Shown here in pieces: positions 1 to 6,796 of a stretch of DNA of 13,080 bases. The translations under genes were made by a program, and so were the position numbers. The stretch comes from Deltaproteobacteria bacterium. GTDB taxonomy: Bacteria > Desulfobacterota > Desulfobacteria > Desulfobacterales > ETH-SRB1. Below the pieces are notes generated by a model that worked only from the letters and a program-made list of their open reading frames with translations, did not search any database and was not told the origin of the DNA. Numbering within the stretch: position 1 is the first letter of the stretch; the number at the start of each line of letters is the position of its first letter. The stretch covers positions 1 through 13,080 of the forward strand of contig JAJSZO010000056.1 of assembly GCA_030262795.1 (NCBI GenBank), given 5' to 3'.

Positions 1-183
1 TAAATTGATAAAACTATCAATCTGAAGGTCCTTTCCGATAATGACTGGGCAGGAGTTACTGTATGGCCTCCAGCGGCCGAGTACGTCTATCCTGTGCAAG
101 ACGGTTAGGCAGCAAGTGAGCGCAGGATGGGAGAAATATAAAATCAATTACAAAAAGCATATTCAAAAGATAAAGGAGTTACA
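1..183. other. Left-edge intergenic DNA with possible coding remnant
   Basis: There is no complete gene here. One plus-strand frame is open from position 4 to a TAG at 106-108 and reads like a protein tail (it contains LSDNDWAGVTVWPPAAEYVY), but the same frame has a TAA at 1-3 and no start codon, so it may be a gene relic or chance. The last 15 bases hold the AAAGGAG ribosome binding site of the next gene. Confidence 0.3.
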
Positions 184-1152
184 ATGAAAAAGACAATGTT
201 TGTTCTATGTTTCACATTGTTGACATTCATGGCAATAACCGCTTTGGCTCAGGAAGGGAACATGCCCAAAGAGAATAACTTTTCAGCACGCATTGAAGCG
301 GGAGGCATATGGATTAATACTACAGACCAGCTTTTTGTGTATGACAGAAACGAAAAAACAGAGAATTTGAACGACGAAGCCGACAATTTTAGCACAACCA
401 TGCCATTGGTTATGTTTGATTTAAGGTATGCGTTTCAAAGCTCAGACACGGAGGTTTATCTACAAACACCCTTGGAAGAATCCGGAATACCTTTGACCTT
501 GGGCTTAACACAAACTTTCATCGACACAAGCAAGCTGGACGTTTCTATTTTTTACGGGATAATGGGTGAAGTATGGAAAGACCCATATATTGCAGGGGGG
601 GCGAGGGATGACACAGATATCAAAGACGTCGGCTTTACAATAGATTACGATCGCATATTGGATACAGGTCTTAACCTTTATTACCGATATAATCTGGCAG
701 ACGTGGATGAAGACGTCATCGGAACCAGGTTTCATGACCTGAAAAGAGATGGGATAATCCACACCACAGGTCTTGGCTACATGATAGATCTCGACGAAAA
801 TAACATGATAATTCCTGGCTTCGAGTATTCCAAGGCCAACATGGACGGAGAAAGCAACAGCTACAATAGTTACAAGATTAAATTCGGATATAAGAGAATG
901 AAAAACGATTACATCTTAAACGCCTTTGTCTCAGCCGACAAAAAAGACTATGACAAAACGCACCCCATATTTAACAAAACCAGGGATGAAACAGAATACT
1001 CTGCTACAGCAATTTTCACACTTCTTAACCCGTTCGGTTACGATAAATTTTTCACTAATTTCATCGTCGGCTACAGCTACTCGGACTCTAACATAGATTT
1101 TTTTGATAAACGCACCTATATCAGCGGCGTAACTATAGGCTATAATTTTTAG
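184..1152 (+). CDS. DUF2860 outer-membrane beta-barrel protein
   Basis: Predicted exported protein of 322 residues. Residues 1-22 form a typical Sec signal peptide (MKKT, a hydrophobic stretch, then ALA before Gln23), and the mature chain alternates polar and aromatic residues, ending in a Tyr-Asn-Phe terminus typical of outer-membrane barrels. The pattern matches what I remember of the DUF2860 family from Vibrio and relatives: a barrel start, then a V-W-K-D-P-Y motif with G..R and TD (about residues 127-143), a LKRDG segment, a HPIF.K.R segment and a final F-F-D near the end. The family's function is unknown; transport or porin activity would be inference only. The ATG is preceded by AAAGGAG at 7-nt spacing. 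It stands alone, with no obvious operon partner. The family call is from memory of the pattern and was not searched. Confidence 0.75.
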   Translation: MKKTMFVLCFTLLTFMAITALAQEGNMPKENNFSARIEAGGIWINTTDQLFVYDRNEKTENLNDEADNFSTTMPLVMFDLRYAFQSSDTEVYLQTPLEESGIPLTLGLTQTFIDTSKLDVSIFYGIMGEVWKDPYIAGGARDDTDIKDVGFTIDYDRILDTGLNLYYRYNLADVDEDVIGTRFHDLKRDGIIHTTGLGYMIDLDENNMIIPGFEYSKANMDGESNSYNSYKIKFGYKRMKNDYILNAFVSADKKDYDKTHPIFNKTRDETEYSATAIFTLLNPFGYDKFFTNFIVGYSYSDSNIDFFDKRTYISGVTIGYNF

Positions 1153-1392
1153 CGGTACTTTTTCATTTTACGGGTAACTTCACCGCAGAGGCTGTGACAC
1201 TTTCTGAGAGAGCGGATAATTTTAAATCTCTGCTTCTTGTTCTTTCGGCAGTAGTTGTAAAAATTTTTTGGAGGCCTCATACATTGACTAAAAGTAGAGC
1301 GACTGAAGGCAGTCTAACCAATCACCCCACCTGATCTGCATCGCGCTGCGCTTCATGCATCAGGTGAGTTCAATCGTTCGCAGGTAAGGACA
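1153..1392. other. Intergenic region between DUF2860 gene and cassette-like block
   Basis: No convincing gene. A frame through 1190-1335 is open but lacks a credible start; a TTG at 1284 behind a GGAGG would give only a 16-residue peptide. The right third contains the attC-like hairpin listed separately. No clear intrinsic terminator was seen for the upstream gene. Confidence 0.4.
1312..1383 (+). other. attC-like recombination site, degenerate (candidate)
   Basis: The segment begins with GTCTAAC, which fits the RYYYAAC end consensus of integron attC sites, and folds into a hairpin. CACCTGAT (1328-1335) pairs with ATCAGGTG (1359-1366), and GCAT (1338-1341) pairs with ATGC (1355-1358). A CT bulge at 1336-1337 lies on one side only, like the extrahelical bases of attC. 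The right end, with GTT at 1376-1378, does not match GTTRRRY well, so the site is degenerate or the boundary is wrong. It sits about 10 bp before the start codon of the DUF6544 gene, which is where the attC of the preceding cassette would be expected. Confidence 0.35.
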
Positions 1393-1482
1393 ATGCCCAT
1401 TTGGATGAAATTGCTGCTTTGGATCATCACATTGTCGGTGCTATGTGTTGGAATTCTCTTGCTGTTCGGTGTCACAAACAAT

Positions 1483-1490
1483 AAAAATAA
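1483..1490 (+). repeat. Target site duplication, left copy
   Basis: AAAAATAA, identical to the bases at 1612-1619 immediately outside the right end of the MITE. Its presence shows that the element arrived by transposition into an intact gene. Confidence 0.85.
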
Positions 1491-1611
1491 GTATCCTATT
1501 CAAATTCCGTGGTAAAACTGAAAAATTTGAATTTTTAAAAAATAAAACACTGTAATATCAGTAAGATATTTTTTGAACAAATTAATCTACCACGGAATTT
1601 GAATAGGATAC
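1491..1611. mobile_element. MITE, 121 bp, perfect 24-bp TIRs and 8-bp TSD
   Basis: The ends are exact inverted copies of each other: 1491-1514 (starting GTATCCTATTCAAATTCC) and 1588-1611 (ending GGAATTTGAATAGGATAC). The direct repeat AAAAATAA lies on both sides (1483-1490 and 1612-1619), the signature of transposition with an 8-bp staggered cut. The 73-bp interior is very AT-rich and codes for nothing. The element therefore needs a transposase supplied in trans by a full-length IS elsewhere. Several IS families make 8-bp duplications, and I cannot assign this one to a family. As RNA the element would fold into a long hairpin. Confidence 0.93.
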
Positions 1612-1619
1612 AAAAATAA
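1612..1619 (+). repeat. Target site duplication, right copy
   Basis: AAAAATAA, the second copy of the 8-bp target duplicate. Joining position 1490 directly to 1620 regenerates the uninterrupted reading frame N-N-K-N-K-S-A-Q-Q. Confidence 0.85.
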
Positions 1620-2388
1620 ATCTGCTCAGCAAGTCAACAGACTTATTCAATTGACTTCTACGGAGGGTTACACAAAGGTAGCCTTCAGTAGATTTGAGCA
1701 GCTTCCACTACCCGTCGCACGCTACTTTCAATTGGTACTAAGGGATGGGCAGCCCCTGATCCGGATAGCTCGTTTCAGCCAAAAAGGTGAGCTCAGGATA
1801 AATGAAAAAAACGATAAATGGTCACCTTTCGAGGCAAACCAGATTGTTGTGCCGGCTGCACCTGGATTTCAATGGAATGCACGAATAAGCATAGCACCAC
1901 TACTGCATGTGCAAGTATGTGACACATATGTTGCCGGCAAAGGATCAGGGCGGGTTAGCCTAATGTCAGCTATCGCGTTGGCGCATGACGAGGACATCCG
2001 CGAACTGAATAGTGGAGCTCTGCACCGATACCTCGCGGAAGCTGTCTGGTATCCGACTGCGCTTCTTCCAGATGCCGGCGTTAAATGGAGTGAAGTGGAC
2101 AACAATACCGCCATCGCCACATTGACAGACTCGGGGATCACTGTATCGCTTGAGTTCCGTTTTAATCACGCTGGTGAAGTCACGGGTATCTATACGCCTG
2201 AACGCTACGGTCGTTTTGACGGGGAATATGAACTGCATCCATGGGAGGGGCATTTCAGGAATTACGAAGAAAGAAACGGCATTATGGTTCCTATGGAAGG
2301 AGAAGTGGGTTGGCATTTTCCGGATGGATGGTGGTCTTTTTGGAAAGGCAACATCATTCAAATTAATTACGATTTCATGCAATAAACT

Positions 2389-2450
2389 GCCTAACGAAGC
2401 TTTTGCAGCGGAGCGCAAAAAGCCGCGTCCGCTGAAAAACGGCGTTAGCG
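2389..2450 (+). other. attC-like integron recombination site (candidate)
   Basis: The 62-bp segment starts with GCCTAAC (fits RYYYAAC) and ends with GTTAGCG (close to GTTRRRY). It folds in layers: CTAACG (2391-2396) with CGTTAG (2443-2448), TTTT (2401-2404) with AAAA (2435-2438), and CAGCGGA (2406-2412) with TCCGCTG (2428-2434). G2405 is unpaired on one side, like an extrahelical base. It begins three bases after the stop codon of the DUF6544 gene, the usual place of attC in a gene cassette. Length is within the attC range (roughly 55-140 bp). A plain terminator is less likely because there is no T-run after it. Confidence 0.55.
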
Positions 2451-2507
2451 GAGGGCACGTGGCTTCGATCAGCCTTCCATGAACTCATACATTAAGGAGG
2501 GCTTATT

Positions 2508-3386
2508 ATGATTACAGGCTCATCAGGCGCTGACAGACGTCAGATTCCCTTCATCTCCCTCGTGCCATTTCTGCTTATTGCTTTCGGTTTGGCGTGGGGA
2601 ATCCTGGCTCTGTTCATTTTTCTCCCGGACCGGATGACCGGGATATTTGGCGAATTGACCGGTCAACATCCGCTCTTTTTTCTGGCGGTGTATGCACCTG
2701 CGATCGCTGCTTTCATTATCGTCACATACAACGCCGGTATCGGAGGCTTGCGGCGTTATCTTTCTCGGTTATTGCTCTGGCGTTGTTCGCAGGCTTGGTA
2801 TGCCTTTTTGATTGTAGGCATTCCGCTACTCTTTTACGGAGGATCTGCATGGAAGGGAAATCTTTTCACGGAACCGTTTCCGTTTCCCTCATTTCAGTCA
2901 CTTCTCATAGCACTGCTACTTGCCGCGATCAAAGGGCCCATTGAGGAGTTCGGCTGGCGGGGGCTCGCCCTACCTTTGCTGCAACGAAAGCTCGCGCCCA
3001 TATGGGCCGCGCTGATTCTTGGTATCGTTTGGGGTTTCTGGCACCTGCCCGCATTCCTGTTGAGCGGGACTCAGCAGAGTGCCTGGTCATTCACTCCGTT
3101 CTTCACAGGCACGGTTACAATCAGCTTGATCGTAACCACGTTATTTAACGCATCGCGTGGTAGCATTCTGCTCCCTGCATTGATGCATTTTCAGCTCACG
3201 AATCCCATCTGGCCCGATGCCCAGCCCTACGATACATACCTTCTTGTGGGTGCCGCAGTTCTGGTTGTCTGGTTCAACCGAAAAGCTATGTTCAGTAGAG
3301 AAGGTGCCGTCACAGAGGTTATTCCCCAGGCTGAAAGCCGGGTGATGCCGCGTGATCTCGGTAGCGGCACAGGCAAAGCGTCTTGA
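2508..3386 (+). CDS. CPBP family intramembrane metalloprotease
   Basis: A 292-residue polytopic membrane protein of the CPBP (CAAX prenyl protease 2/Rce1-like, PF02517) family. In order: helices at about 14-39 and 56-74, a helix at 97-111, then the catalytic core with E146-E147 and R151 (EExxxR), F177-W-H179 (FxxxH-type second motif) and H227 in the MHFQLTN segment. These are the residues that bind the metal and activate water in the family. Some bacterial members process peptides or handle bacteriocin immunity, but the substrate here is unknown. The ATG follows a very strong TAAGGAGGG site at good spacing. Its stop codon overlaps a possible TTG start of the next gene, and the two are probably co-transcribed. 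Base composition looks richer in GC than the tmc genes, in line with acquisition together with its neighbours. Confidence 0.85.
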   Translation: MITGSSGADRRQIPFISLVPFLLIAFGLAWGILALFIFLPDRMTGIFGELTGQHPLFFLAVYAPAIAAFIIVTYNAGIGGLRRYLSRLLLWRCSQAWYAFLIVGIPLLFYGGSAWKGNLFTEPFPFPSFQSLLIALLLAAIKGPIEEFGWRGLALPLLQRKLAPIWAALILGIVWGFWHLPAFLLSGTQQSAWSFTPFFTGTVTISLIVTTLFNASRGSILLPALMHFQLTNPIWPDAQPYDTYLLVGAAVLVVWFNRKAMFSREGAVTEVIPQAESRVMPRDLGSGTGKAS

Positions 3387-3400
3387 ACCTTCGGACAGGA

Positions 3401-4276
3401 ATGAGGAAACCTGTATTAACGCAAGGCAAAATTATTTTGAGCAGTCTTGCGGGGCTTCGTATTCGGACCGTGATCCTGACCCTCTTCCTGCTCTTGCTGA
3501 TATTGACATGGCTTTTTTCACTCCTGATAACCTCTCAGCCGAATCCGACTTCCGCAGTGACATCTGATCTGGTTGAATATTTTCAATCAGCACTCAATGC
3601 CTTTCAAAAGCAATATGGCTTCCCGGGAGCAACAGCTGCCTATGTGTTGCCGGACGGCACGGCCGGTGTTGCTGCAACTGGGTTCGCCGATATAGAAGCC
3701 GGAACGCCGATGACGGTGCAGTCACGCATGCTTTCTGCCAGTCTTGGCAAGACCTTCGTTGGAGCGACAGCGGTAGCTCTTGCACGCAAGGGCATACTGG
3801 ATCTCGATTTCCCTGTGTCGCAATGGCTTGGGGACCGGAAATGGTTTACCCGTTTGCCCAATCACGATGCAATCACTTTACGCCACCTTCTGACCCACAG
3901 TTCGGAATTGCCGGATCATGTGCATTTGGATAGCTTTGCCACCGAGGTCTCTCGCAAATGGCGCGAAAACGACAATCCGTTTCCACCTGAATCCTTGATT
4001 TGGTTTATTTTGGACATTCCACCACTTTTCGAGGTTGACAAGGGCTGGGCCTACACAGACACTGGGTACATCCTGATCGGGCTTGTGATCGAAAAAGCCA
4101 CTGGAAGAAGTTACTACGATGAGATCAAGGAGCGGTTCCTGACACCGCTCGGTCTGACGCTGACGGCTCCGGCTGACCGTCGTTTTCTGCCTGGGCTTGC
4201 CGCTGGATACATGGCGGCAGATAACGCTTTCGGGTTTCCCCGAAAAACAACCACTTTGAAAAACGATCTAAATTAA
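3401..4276 (+). CDS. Serine hydrolase (beta-lactamase/PBP-like), C-terminally truncated
   Basis: A protein of the serine beta-lactamase-like superfamily (PF00144). Counting from the ATG at 3401, it has a short cytoplasmic N-terminus, one membrane anchor (about 22-44), and an outward-facing catalytic domain with the nucleophile motif S114-L-G-K117 and the second motif Y218-T-D220, where many relatives have Y-x-N. The domain runs normally to about F-P-R-K-T-T-T near position 4252 and then ends in six foreign residues (LKNDLN) and a stop, so the last third, with the H/K-T-G motif that completes the active site, is missing. It is probably inactive. An alternative TTG start at 3383 overlaps the CPBP stop codon; neither start has a strong ribosome binding site. 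It could be called a pseudogene. Confidence 0.75.
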   Translation: MRKPVLTQGKIILSSLAGLRIRTVILTLFLLLLILTWLFSLLITSQPNPTSAVTSDLVEYFQSALNAFQKQYGFPGATAAYVLPDGTAGVAATGFADIEAGTPMTVQSRMLSASLGKTFVGATAVALARKGILDLDFPVSQWLGDRKWFTRLPNHDAITLRHLLTHSSELPDHVHLDSFATEVSRKWRENDNPFPPESLIWFILDIPPLFEVDKGWAYTDTGYILIGLVIEKATGRSYYDEIKERFLTPLGLTLTAPADRRFLPGLAAGYMAADNAFGFPRKTTTLKNDLN

Positions 4277-4325
4277 AATCAATGGGTTTCAAAATCCTGC
4301 CCAGCAAGAGGATCAATTTCAAATT

Positions 4326-4351
4326 AATCCCCCTTTTGAGAAAGGGGGATT
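4326..4351 (-). terminator. Hairpin terminator downstream of the OmpA-type lipoprotein gene
   Basis: AATCCCCCTTT (4326-4336) and AAAGGGGGATT (4341-4351) form a perfect 11-bp stem with a 4-base loop, 14 bases beyond the stop codon of the minus-strand gene. The tail on the minus strand is AT-rich (TAATTTGAAATTG) rather than a clean T-run. The same hairpin could also stop plus-strand transcripts from the truncated hydrolase gene. Hairpins of this C5/G5 type are often dispersed repeats in such genomes. Confidence 0.6.
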
Positions 4352-4365
4352 TTGAGAGATTGCTT

Positions 4366-5829
4366 TTACTCGTTGACAATCAACAACTCAATGCGACGAT
4401 TCTGCGTACGGCCTTGCTCAGTGTCGTTGCTGGCAACCGGTCTTGTTTCGCCATAGCCATCTACAGTTATGTCCGTCCGCTTGACGTGGCCGACATTTAT
4501 CAGAAAAGCAGCAACATTTTTCGCCCTGTTTTTCGAAAGCAGCAAATTCTTCTCTGCACTGCCGGTCGAGTCAGTATGTCCTGACACTTCTATCTTTGAA
4601 CCCGGAAATTCCCGAATAGCGGAGATCAGTTTGTTCATAAGTGGAAAATTGATCGTCTTGATTTCTGCACCTCCAACTGGAAAATAAAAACCCTGTGCCT
4701 TGATTAAGACGTTGTTCCCTTTTCGGTAAACCTCTGCTTCCTCGGATGTGAATAATGACTGTACATGTCTGAACCTCTCATTGGCTTCCTGCTTGATACT
4801 ATCTTTTTCCATTTGCCTTGTTGCCTGATCTGACAGTTCGTGTTCATACCTGTTATGCACACCTTTGAGTTCAGCTTCTAATGCGTGTATACGTTTTTGC
4901 TTTTCATCTATAATACGTGCTGAATCTTTCCGGGATTCGACCAGCGCCGCAATTGTGTCTTGCAGAGAACGGACAAGAATATGATTCGACTGCTCAAAGT
5001 CAAGTTCACTTGAAAGCGGTTTGTTGATCTCGCACAATTGTTCCTGATACCAGAGGAGCATATTTTCCATAGAGTACTTGCGCCGTTTGAATGTTCTGGC
5101 AAGTTCTGTTATTTCTGTGGCCCTGTTCGCCATTTCAGTTGCCAGCTTGGCATGCGCATTTGCTTTTTCCGTTTGAGTGCGATCCGTTTCAAGGATTGAT
5201 ATTGCCATGTTGAGTTCTGTCTCGGCCTTCCGGTAGGTTGCAGGAGCGTGATCATCAGCGCCTCTATCTTTGGCTTGGTGAACCGATGCCTTTGCCAGGC
5301 TTACAACTCCCTTTTTCAATGCATCAATCTCCATTTCATTGTAAGAATTGATCAATGAAGGCCGGAGATCTTTTGCCTTGGCAATGCTGCCCTCTTCAAT
5401 CAGACGGTTTGCTTCAGTAAGTTTTTTCTCTGTTGCCTTGTATTCCTTCCTGAACAGCTCAGGCGCCCCTGCCTTTCGGGCCCGCTGCCTGACATCAATG
5501 ATTTCCCACATGATCTCCTGTGCATGCTTAGCATCACTTTCAGCTTTTGCCAGCGCGTTCAATCCCTTGTTGGCAAGGTGCACAGGTTGGTCGCTTTTTC
5601 CATCGCCGGCCATCTGAAAGGCTTCTGTATAGAGTCCTTTTGCTTCAAGGAATCCATCAGGAGCAAAAACGTCAATTCCATTTTCTTCCGCAACTGTCAA
5701 TTCTTTCTTCAGTGTTGCGATTCCTTCAAAGTTGCTGGTAATTTCATCAGGGGTCAGGCGTTGTTGATTACCCGCACAGCCTGTAATTAACCACAAAAAA
5801 CCGATAACAAGAACAAGACTTTTTTTCAT
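4366..5829 (-). CDS. OmpA-domain lipoprotein with long helical stalk
   Basis: A 487-residue envelope protein. The start at 5829 is chosen because it gives a clean lipoprotein signal (MKKSLVLVIGFLWLITGC, lipid-modified Cys18) and follows AAAGAGGAG at proper spacing; an upstream extension in frame has no such signal. Residues about 30-370 are mostly charged, Ala-rich helix. This part has recurring A-P-x-x-F/Y-x-x-A segments (about 35, 120 and 195) resembling the DUF4398 type and a coiled-coil stretch around 310-370. Residues about 375-487 form an OmpA C-terminal domain with H-T-D420 and R435 for diaminopimelate binding, the G-Y-G-E motif and the final N-R-R-I-E. Role by family: outer-membrane lipoprotein that tethers to peptidoglycan. 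The stop is followed by the hairpin at 4326-4351. An 87-bp gap separates it from the thioredoxin-like gene upstream. Confidence 0.88.
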   Translation of the reverse strand: MKKSLVLVIGFLWLITGCAGNQQRLTPDEITSNFEGIATLKKELTVAEENGIDVFAPDGFLEAKGLYTEAFQMAGDGKSDQPVHLANKGLNALAKAESDAKHAQEIMWEIIDVRQRARKAGAPELFRKEYKATEKKLTEANRLIEEGSIAKAKDLRPSLINSYNEMEIDALKKGVVSLAKASVHQAKDRGADDHAPATYRKAETELNMAISILETDRTQTEKANAHAKLATEMANRATEITELARTFKRRKYSMENMLLWYQEQLCEINKPLSSELDFEQSNHILVRSLQDTIAALVESRKDSARIIDEKQKRIHALEAELKGVHNRYEHELSDQATRQMEKDSIKQEANERFRHVQSLFTSEEAEVYRKGNNVLIKAQGFYFPVGGAEIKTINFPLMNKLISAIREFPGSKIEVSGHTDSTGSAEKNLLLSKNRAKNVAAFLINVGHVKRTDITVDGYGETRPVASNDTEQGRTQNRRIELLIVNE

Positions 5830-5916
5830 TATAACTCCTCTTTTTTTAGATGTTTTTGTGTGCGTTTTGCTACAATCACACAAGTCAAAAGATTTCTGCC
5901 GGATTTTGGACTTCAT

Positions 5917-6327
5917 TCATTGGCATTGCTCCCGGCTCTTGACTGCAGCAATCAGCTTCATCAAGTCATCCCTGTTCATTGTGCCGGAACGTCGTGCTGC
6001 CTCACATCCACCAATGTATATCAACTGTGTGGGCACTCCGAAAACTTTCAATTTTTGTGTCAGGTGTTTCCGTTGTTCCCAATCAATTTGAACAATTGTA
6101 TCTTTTTTGTCAAGAAACTCAGCCACATTAATATTTACTTCCCCGCAAACTATGCTTTCGCATAGCCCCCGATTCCAGCTATCTATGCTGTAGTATTTGA
6201 TAAATGTTCTGTAGAGGGCATGCGCTCCTTTTGAATCAAGGAAACACTGCTGATTGAATGACCGATATTCGAATGGGTCAACGAACGAAGAGAAGTTTAA
6301 CATACAGCTTGGAAATGTAAATAACAT
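5917..6327 (-). CDS. Thioredoxin-fold protein lacking CxxC, possibly decayed
   Basis: Only the C-terminal half is recognisable: T-I-V-Q-I-D-W, then a segment ending V-F-G-V-P-T-Q-L-I-Y with the cis-Pro typical of thioredoxins, a glycine turn, R-R-S-G and a closing helix D-D-L-M-K-L-I. The expected W-C-x-x-C at the start of the fold is absent; the N-terminal part contains isolated cysteines but no redox pair. The frame stays open to 6498, but that longer start has no ribosome binding site. I use ATG 6327, which has AAAGGGA just before it at too short a spacing; ATG 6303 and 6360 are alternatives. It lies in the same direction as the OmpA-type lipoprotein gene, 87 bp upstream. It may be a non-redox thioredoxin-like protein or a pseudogene whose 5' part was replaced. 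Confidence 0.45.
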   Translation of the reverse strand: MLFTFPSCMLNFSSFVDPFEYRSFNQQCFLDSKGAHALYRTFIKYYSIDSWNRGLCESIVCGEVNINVAEFLDKKDTIVQIDWEQRKHLTQKLKVFGVPTQLIYIGGCEAARRSGTMNRDDLMKLIAAVKSREQCQ

Positions 6328-6605
6328 TTCCCTTTTTGTAGTCCTTTTGTAATATTGCATTGCAATTTTACAATATGGCTGTATAATTGCGTTATGAAAA
6401 AAATACACGTAAAATGATTGCATCCTATTTTGACCTGCTTGATTCCTCTTTGTATCTGGAGCTTTCTCAAAAGCCCGGCAACTAAAGTGGACCCCCATGT
6501 CAAGACCGATTTTTATGAAATTTAGGCTACCAAAATACTCCTGACATTTGGGGAAGTTATTTCGTTCCCGTTCCTTAATCTATTGTAATGTAAAATTAAT
6601 TCAGG

Positions 6606-6633
6606 TTGCCGCTATCCGGCCTTATTTTATAAC
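6606..6633 (+). promoter_or_regulatory. Candidate sigma-70-type promoter for the tmc genes
   Basis: TTGCCG (6606-6611) and TATAAC (6628-6633) with a 16-base spacer match the -35 and -10 consensus at 4/6 and 5/6 positions. A start near 6640 would give a leader of roughly 155 nt before tmcD. AT-rich DNA yields such matches easily, so this is only a candidate. Confidence 0.35.
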
Positions 6634-6720
6634 ATGCTGATTAGAAAGACTTTATTGTACTTACAAAAAATGCTTATATCAAAAAAACCAGAGGATTAAC
6701 AAGATTCCTTTACTTTTTTT

Positions 6721-6740
6721 TTATATCCTGTTATATCCTG
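6721..6740 (+). repeat. Tandem 10-bp direct repeat in tmcD leader
   Basis: TTATATCCTG occurs twice, head to tail and exact. It lies 57 bases before the tmcD start codon, between the candidate promoter and the ribosome binding site. It could be a binding site for a dimeric regulator or simple slippage. Confidence 0.6.
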
Positions 6741-6796
6741 TCAAAAAAATATAAAGATATTTTTATTAACAGATTAAAAATTTAGGAGGTTTTTAC

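Larger units (their letters stand above)
1393..2385 (+). pseudogene. DUF6544-type membrane-anchored protein gene, split by a MITE
   Basis: The original gene starts at ATG 1393, behind a good TAAGGA site. It encodes a hydrophobic N-terminal anchor (about residues 4-27), then the coding frame runs into the inserted element and stops at TAA 1513-1515. After the element the same frame resumes at 1620 and is open to TAA 2383-2385. Removing the 121-bp element and one 8-bp duplicate copy (129 bp, a multiple of three) restores a 287-residue protein, about the normal family size. The family call rests on the motif series L-P-x-P-V-x-R-Y-F, D-G-Q-P, P-G-F-x-W-x-A, a D-x-Y-x-x-G-x-G, a R-Y-L-A-E-A-x-W-Y-P segment and an E-V-x-W-x-x-P-D-G near the end, which I associate with DUF6544/DUF6920 (function unknown). 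The remaining 244-codon ORF would need a TTG start at 1651 with no ribosome binding site, so normal expression is unlikely. Confidence 0.75.
6328..6796. other. AT-rich intergenic region upstream of tmcD
   Basis: No credible gene in about 470 bases between two divergent transcription units. It contains an imperfect inverted repeat (CCCCCATGTCAAGA at 6492-6505 against TCCTGACATTTGGGG at 6539-6553), a candidate promoter, a tandem 10-bp repeat (6721-6740) and the ribosome binding site of tmcD (AGGAGGT at 6784-6790). Confidence 0.55.

Noticed and set aside
1966..2418. Minus-strand open frame across the DUF6544 gene and the attC-like site
   Set aside because: The plus strand carries recognisable family motifs; the antisense product shows none, and the frame would run through the hairpin site.
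2389..2450. Reading the hairpin after the DUF6544 gene as an ordinary terminator
   Set aside because: No T-run follows, and the layered pairing with GCCTAAC/GTTAG ends is better explained by an attC-like site, though this is not proven.
4282..4584. Plus-strand open frame across the hairpin and the end of the lipoprotein gene
   Set aside because: It runs antisense to the conserved OmpA domain and includes the terminator hairpin; no family pattern.
6492..6553. Imperfect inverted repeat that might be the ends of an IS remnant
   Set aside because: Arms match only about 13 of 15 positions, the interior is 33 bases, and no target duplication or transposase fragment is visible; kept only as a note in the intergenic entry.
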